Of a stretch of 64,000 bases of DNA, positions 61,174 to 64,000 are shown piece after piece (the first letter of the stretch is position 1; each line of letters starts with the position of its first letter). The stretch is from assembly GCF_025642135.1 (NCBI RefSeq), contig NZ_CP106793.1:868001-932000 (forward strand). The letters are read 5' to 3'. The notes below the pieces were generated by a model. That model did not search any database. It was not told the DNA's origin and saw nothing but the letters and a program-made list of their open reading frames with translations. Made by a program: the position numbers and the translations under genes. This DNA comes from Streptomyces cynarae (GTDB lineage: Bacteria > Actinomycetota > Actinomycetes > Streptomycetales > Streptomycetaceae).

Positions 61174-61841
61174 GCCGCCACGCACGGGCCGGGACGCCCC
61201 TCGCTCCGGCGCCGGGACCAGCGCCGCACGCCCGGTCCCGGGCGCCGGGGCCGGGCAGCGCATCGCTCCCGCCCCCATCGCCGCTCCCGAGCGTCGCTTC
61301 CGCCCCCGATCGCCGGGGCCGAGCGGCGCTCCCGTCCCCGGCGCGCCGCACCGAGCATCGCTCCCCGCCCCCGCGCCCGCCACGAACAGGACTGCCGTCC
61401 CCGGACGTCGGCAGCGAGCATCGCTCCCCTCCCGGCCCCCATCACCGGTCCCGAGCACCGCTCCCGCCCCCGATCGCCAGGGCCGAGCGTCGCTCCCGTC
61501 CCCCGGCGCCGACAGAGCATCGCTCCCCGCCCCCGCGCCGGCCACGAACAGGACTGCCGTCCCCGGACGTCGGCAGCGAGCATCGCTCCCCTCCCGGCCC
61601 CCATCACCGGTCCCGAGCACCGCTCCCGCCCCCGATCGCCAGGGCCGAGCGTCGCTCCCGTCCCCCGGCGCCGACAGAGCATCGCTCCCCGCCCCCGCGC
61701 CGGCCATGAGCAGTGCTCCCGTCCCCGGGCGCCGGTACGGAGCGGCGCTCCCCGCCCCGGCGCGGGGCCTATGCGCTCACCCCAGGTGAGGCCGTGCCCG
61801 GCCTCGCGGCTCGCGGCTCGCGGCTGGCGAAAGTCGTCGCT
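61174..61841. other. Long intergenic region holding a tandem-repeat array
   Basis: About 670 bases between the DUF4235 and VOC genes, nearly all occupied by the repeat array described separately. Several reading frames are open through the repeats on both strands, but this follows from the GC-rich repeat composition. I see no ribosome site or protein family that supports a gene. Confidence 0.6.
61258..61769. repeat. Tandem array of about 32-base hairpin units with a 162-base higher-order duplication
   Basis: About 16 units begin with GAGC-NNN-GCTCCC (for example at 61289, 61321, 61353, 61416, 61453, 61485, 61515, 61578, 61615, 61647, 61677, 61708, 61740), spaced 30-37 bases. The four-base arms stay the same while the three loop bases vary (ATC, GTC, ACC, GGC, AGT). 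Units 61353-61514 and 61515-61676 form two 162-base copies differing at only one base I could find, so a recent block duplication occurred. Confidence 0.85.
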
Positions 61842-62234
61842 TCACCCCTGCTTCGGTGCCGTGGCCCTCGTGCGCCGCACGGTGAAGGAGTGGCCGGCGG
61901 GGTCGGCGTAACCGCGTTCCTCGAACGGGCCCGGCGCCTCCCTGGCCTCCAGCGGGCGTCCGCCCAGGGAGACGACCCTGCGCTCGGCCTCGTCGAGGTC
62001 CTGCGCCAGGAAGTCGAGGTGGACCTGGAGGGAGTTCTCGGGGCGGGGCCAGCTGGGCGGGGTGGCGTTGACGTCGCGGCGGAACGCCATCCGGAACCCG
62101 TCGGCGCTGCGGATCTCCACCCGGTTCGCGGTGGCGTCGGTCTCCTCGGCGCCGAGCAGGTCCTTGTAGAACGCGGCGAGTTTCTCGGGCTCGGCGCAGT
62201 CCAGGACCACGACGCCGGCCAGTACCGTGGGCAT
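61842..62234 (-). CDS. VOC family (glyoxalase-like) protein
   Basis: A 130-residue vicinal-oxygen-chelate fold protein. It has the paired beta-alpha units VLAGVVVLDCAEPEKLAAFY and LQVHLDFLAQDLDEAERRV, ending PAGHSFTVRRT. Glyoxalase, dioxygenase and antibiotic-binding proteins share this fold, and the metal ligands are not clear here. It lies after the repeat array on the opposite strand, so the array is at its 3' end. Function not assignable beyond the fold. Confidence 0.85.
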   Translation of the reverse strand: MPTVLAGVVVLDCAEPEKLAAFYKDLLGAEETDATANRVEIRSADGFRMAFRRDVNATPPSWPRPENSLQVHLDFLAQDLDEAERRVVSLGGRPLEAREAPGPFEERGYADPAGHSFTVRRTRATAPKQG

Positions 62235-62326
62235 GCTTCCTCCTTCGGGCGCGGGCGGGCGCTGTGCCCGCCCGCATACGCTCCCCGGGTATCCGCCGCC
62301 CCCGTTTTCAGTCCGTCACGACCCGC

Positions 62327-63052
62327 TCACCGCCCCGCGTCGGTGGGCCCCTTGACCTCCGCCAGCCGCGCCGCCGCCGCGGACAGCAACAGGCCGAGCG
62401 CGACCGGATAGGAGCCGTGACGCATGTCGGCGACGAGATGGCGGGCGGTCGCCGCGATGTTCGGGTGCGTCTCGGCGGGCAGCCGGGCGTACGTCGTGCG
62501 CCACACCTCCGTCTCCGCCTCGCGGGCCGTGCGCGGAAGCGACGCGTTCGCCGCGTCGAGGGCGGCGAAGGCCAGGGCCTGGTCGACGAACGCGTGGTAG
62601 ATCCGTACGGCCTCCCGGTCCGGGAACCCGGCCCGGCGCAGTACCCCGAGGATCGTCTCCACGGCCTCGATCTCGTGCACCCGTCCGGTCACCCGGTAGG
62701 CGCTGAGCACGGACGCCTGCGGATGGGCGAGCGCCCCGGCGTGCATGCGCAGTCCCAGGTCCCACAGGTCGGCGCGCCACACGCCGGTGGGGCGCCAGAC
62801 ACTCAGTGTCCGGCCGATGAGTTCGTCGGCGATCGCGAGCAGCAGGTCGTCGGTGTCCCGGAAGTACCGGTACAGCGCGGTGGGGTCGGCGCCGAGGGCG
62901 CGGCCGAGGCGGCGCACGGTGAGGGCGTCGGCGCCGTGTTCCTTCAGCAGCCGCATCGCCGTGTCGACGATGAGCTCCTCGGTCAGGACGACACCGGCCT
63001 TGGTGGGGCGCCGGCGCCGGCGCGCGGCGGGTGGGACCACTCGGTCGGTCAT
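62327..63052 (-). CDS. TetR family regulator
   Basis: A 241-residue TetR-type regulator with a basic N-terminal arm (RRRRRPTKAG). The HTH is ALTVRRLGRALGADPTALYR and YFRDTDDLLLAIADEL, followed by a long ligand-binding domain (TetR_C-like). It is divergent from an APC amino-acid permease gene, with a strong palindrome between them, so it probably controls that permease and itself. Confidence 0.9.
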   Translation of the reverse strand: MTDRVVPPAARRRRRPTKAGVVLTEELIVDTAMRLLKEHGADALTVRRLGRALGADPTALYRYFRDTDDLLLAIADELIGRTLSVWRPTGVWRADLWDLGLRMHAGALAHPQASVLSAYRVTGRVHEIEAVETILGVLRRAGFPDREAVRIYHAFVDQALAFAALDAANASLPRTAREAETEVWRTTYARLPAETHPNIAATARHLVADMRHGSYPVALGLLLSAAAARLAEVKGPTDAGR

Positions 63053-63131
63053 GGGCTCTCCCGACTGCTGTCCAGGGGCGGCCGACGGCCCGCGGGGGCC
63101 CGGCGGCAGCCCTTCGGTCCGGGTGCGGGCA

Positions 63132-63161
63132 CCTTATGTCAACAGCGTTGACCTGTTAAGG
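63132..63161. promoter_or_regulatory. Palindromic TetR operator
   Basis: The core GTCAAC-AGC-GTTGAC (63138-63152) is a perfect dyad, framed by CCTTA at 63132 and TAAGG ending at 63161, also complementary. It lies between the divergent TetR and permease genes, about 66 bases before the permease start, and is AT-richer than its surroundings. Confidence 0.72.
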
Positions 63162-63227
63162 CCCCGAGCAGTTTCATTTCCGGTCACCGGGGCTCATTCC
63201 GGCCCCCTGGTGCGATCGGAGCCCGTC

Positions 63228-64000
63228 ATGACACGGACCCCCTATGGCGCGGACCCGCCCGCGCAACCCTCCCTGCGCAGGTCCCTCGGCGTCGTGGACG
63301 GCGTCGCCATCGCCGCCTCCAGCACGGCGGCCACCACCAGCATCGGCATCGGGCTCGGGGTGACGGCCGGTGTGGTCGGGCTGCATCTGCCGGCCATCAT
63401 GCTGCTCGCCTTCCTGCCGATCCTGGGCATCGCGGGCGCCTACTCCCGGCTGAACCGGGTGGAGCCCAACGCCGGCAACGGCTATGTGTGGGTGGGCCGT
63501 TCGCTCACACCCTGGCTGGGGTTCCTGGTCGGCTGGGTGAACATCGTGGCCACGGTGGCGTTCCTCGCATACACCACGGCCGTGACCGGTTCCGCGGTGC
63601 TGCAACTGGCCGGGGAGGCCGGTCTGCACCGGGTCGTAGGCCTGGCGCTCGACCCGGGTTCGACCGCGCAGACGACGGCGGTGGGTCTGGTAGTGCTGAT
63701 CGCGGTCACCGTGACCGCCGTCACCGGCGTGCGCACCGCTGCCCGGCTGCAGACCGGGCTGCTCGTCTTCGAGTACGCGGTGCTGCTGGGCTTCTGCGGC
63801 TACGGCATCGTCACCGGCCCGCACCCGTTCCGGCTGAGCTGGTTCGACCCGTTCGCCATCCCGTCGGCGTCGGCGCTCGCTCAGGGGCTGCTGCTGTCGG
63901 TGTTCTGCTACTGGGGCTTCGAGGCGGCGTTCAGCGTCAACGAGGAGGTGCGCGACGCGCGGGACGCCTCCCGCGCCGGGACCATCACACTGCTGACCAT
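63228..64000 (+). CDS. APC family amino-acid permease (3' end outside window)
   Basis: An amino acid-polyamine-organocation permease, cut by the window end after about 257 residues. The N-terminus is RRSLGVVDGVAIAASSTAAT, and further helices follow: VVGLHLPAIMLLAFLPILG, the loop SRLNRVEPNAGNGYVWVGRS, LGFLVGWVNIVATVAFLAY. The Glu-Pro-Asn-Ala-Gly loop with aromatic GYVWVGR is typical of APC transporters. GGAG stands six bases before ATG 63228. The divergent TetR gene and operator suggest substrate-linked regulation. Confidence 0.88.
   Translation, partial: MTRTPYGADPPAQPSLRRSLGVVDGVAIAASSTAATTSIGIGLGVTAGVVGLHLPAIMLLAFLPILGIAGAYSRLNRVEPNAGNGYVWVGRSLTPWLGFLVGWVNIVATVAFLAYTTAVTGSAVLQLAGEAGLHRVVGLALDPGSTAQTTAVGLVVLIAVTVTAVTGVRTAARLQTGLLVFEYAVLLGFCGYGIVTGPHPFRLSWFDPFAIPSASALAQGLLLSVFCYWGFEAAFSVNEEVRDARDASRAGTITLLT

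Noticed and set aside
60646..61707. Open frames through the tandem repeats on both strands
   Set aside because: The 162-base period is a multiple of three, so frames stay open automatically; no ribosome site or known domain supports coding.
61258..61769. CRISPR array
   Set aside because: Units are contiguous and similar along their whole length, without unique spacers, and no cas genes are present.

Overview
The window is high-GC actinobacterial chromosome and almost certainly Streptomyces. The signs are very GC-rich codons, many GTG starts with AGGAGG-like ribosome sites, an intact melC1-melC2 melanin operon, a Streptomyces subtilisin inhibitor, a CYP105-type P450 with its [3Fe-4S] ferredoxin, F420-type enzymes and several SpoIIE/HATPase regulators. 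I saw no rRNA or tRNA gene, prophage, insertion sequence or CRISPR array. Gene density and strand switching look like accessory or arm-proximal chromosome.

Layout. 1-3 kb: truncated MFS exporter, then a LysE exporter divergent from its LysG/ArgP regulator. 3-7 kb: a free-standing Cache-domain protein divergent from an orphan PotD-like lipoprotein, and an FGGY sugar kinase. 7-12 kb: a two-component system, a lipoprotein L,D-transpeptidase, an AIM24 protein and an AlkB-like dioxygenase. 12-14 kb: TetR plus DHA2 drug exporter with a doubled palindromic operator. 14-16 kb: tyrosinase operon and a PPOX protein. 16-19 kb: frameshifted RNase HI, zinc alcohol dehydrogenase, HAD phosphatase. 19-27 kb: a xylan/xylo-oligosaccharide locus (LacI, GH10 xylanase, three-gene ABC importer, GH3 xylosidase). 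27-32 kb: a small protein, the SSI inhibitor, and a second dnaK locus (J-protein, dnaK, grpE) behind a HAIR operator, with a nearby HspR-like MerR gene. 32-37 kb: PucR regulator, lactate-monooxygenase-like flavoenzyme coupled to a D-2-hydroxyacid dehydrogenase, and a YbdK-type ligase. 37-48 kb: two paralogues that fuse a sigma-like region, a ZAS zinc finger, one membrane helix and a ricin-type domain. Between them lie a Doc-like toxin-antitoxin pair, a secreted GH2 enzyme and a PAS/GAF/PP2C/HATPase regulator. 48-56 kb: AraC plus PhyH, hydrolase, flavoproteins, a SigJ-type ECF sigma factor, P450 plus ferredoxin, a LysE exporter and a Ddn-type F420 protein. 56-64 kb: a second PP2C/HATPase regulator, CDF transporter, glutathionyl-hydroquinone reductase homologue, DUF4235 protein, a tandem repeat array, a VOC protein, and TetR divergent from an APC permease.

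How the genes work together. The 19-27 kb block is a self-contained pathway: secreted xylanase makes xylo-oligosaccharides, the ABC system imports them, the GH3 enzyme cuts them inside the cell, and LacI probably controls all promoters. The second DnaK locus looks HspR-controlled. The two ricin-type transmembrane proteins share a 32-base upstream element at nearly the same distance from their starts, which suggests one coordinated envelope-sensing circuit not described by the neighbouring families.

Caution on data quality. Four genes (RNase HI near 16.46 kb, a ricin paralogue near 46.8 kb, the ECF sigma factor near 52.83 kb, a LysE exporter near 55.41 kb) each need a one-base correction to restore the family-typical protein, and three of these sites lie in short G/C runs. 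Assembly indels are at least as likely as real pseudogenes.
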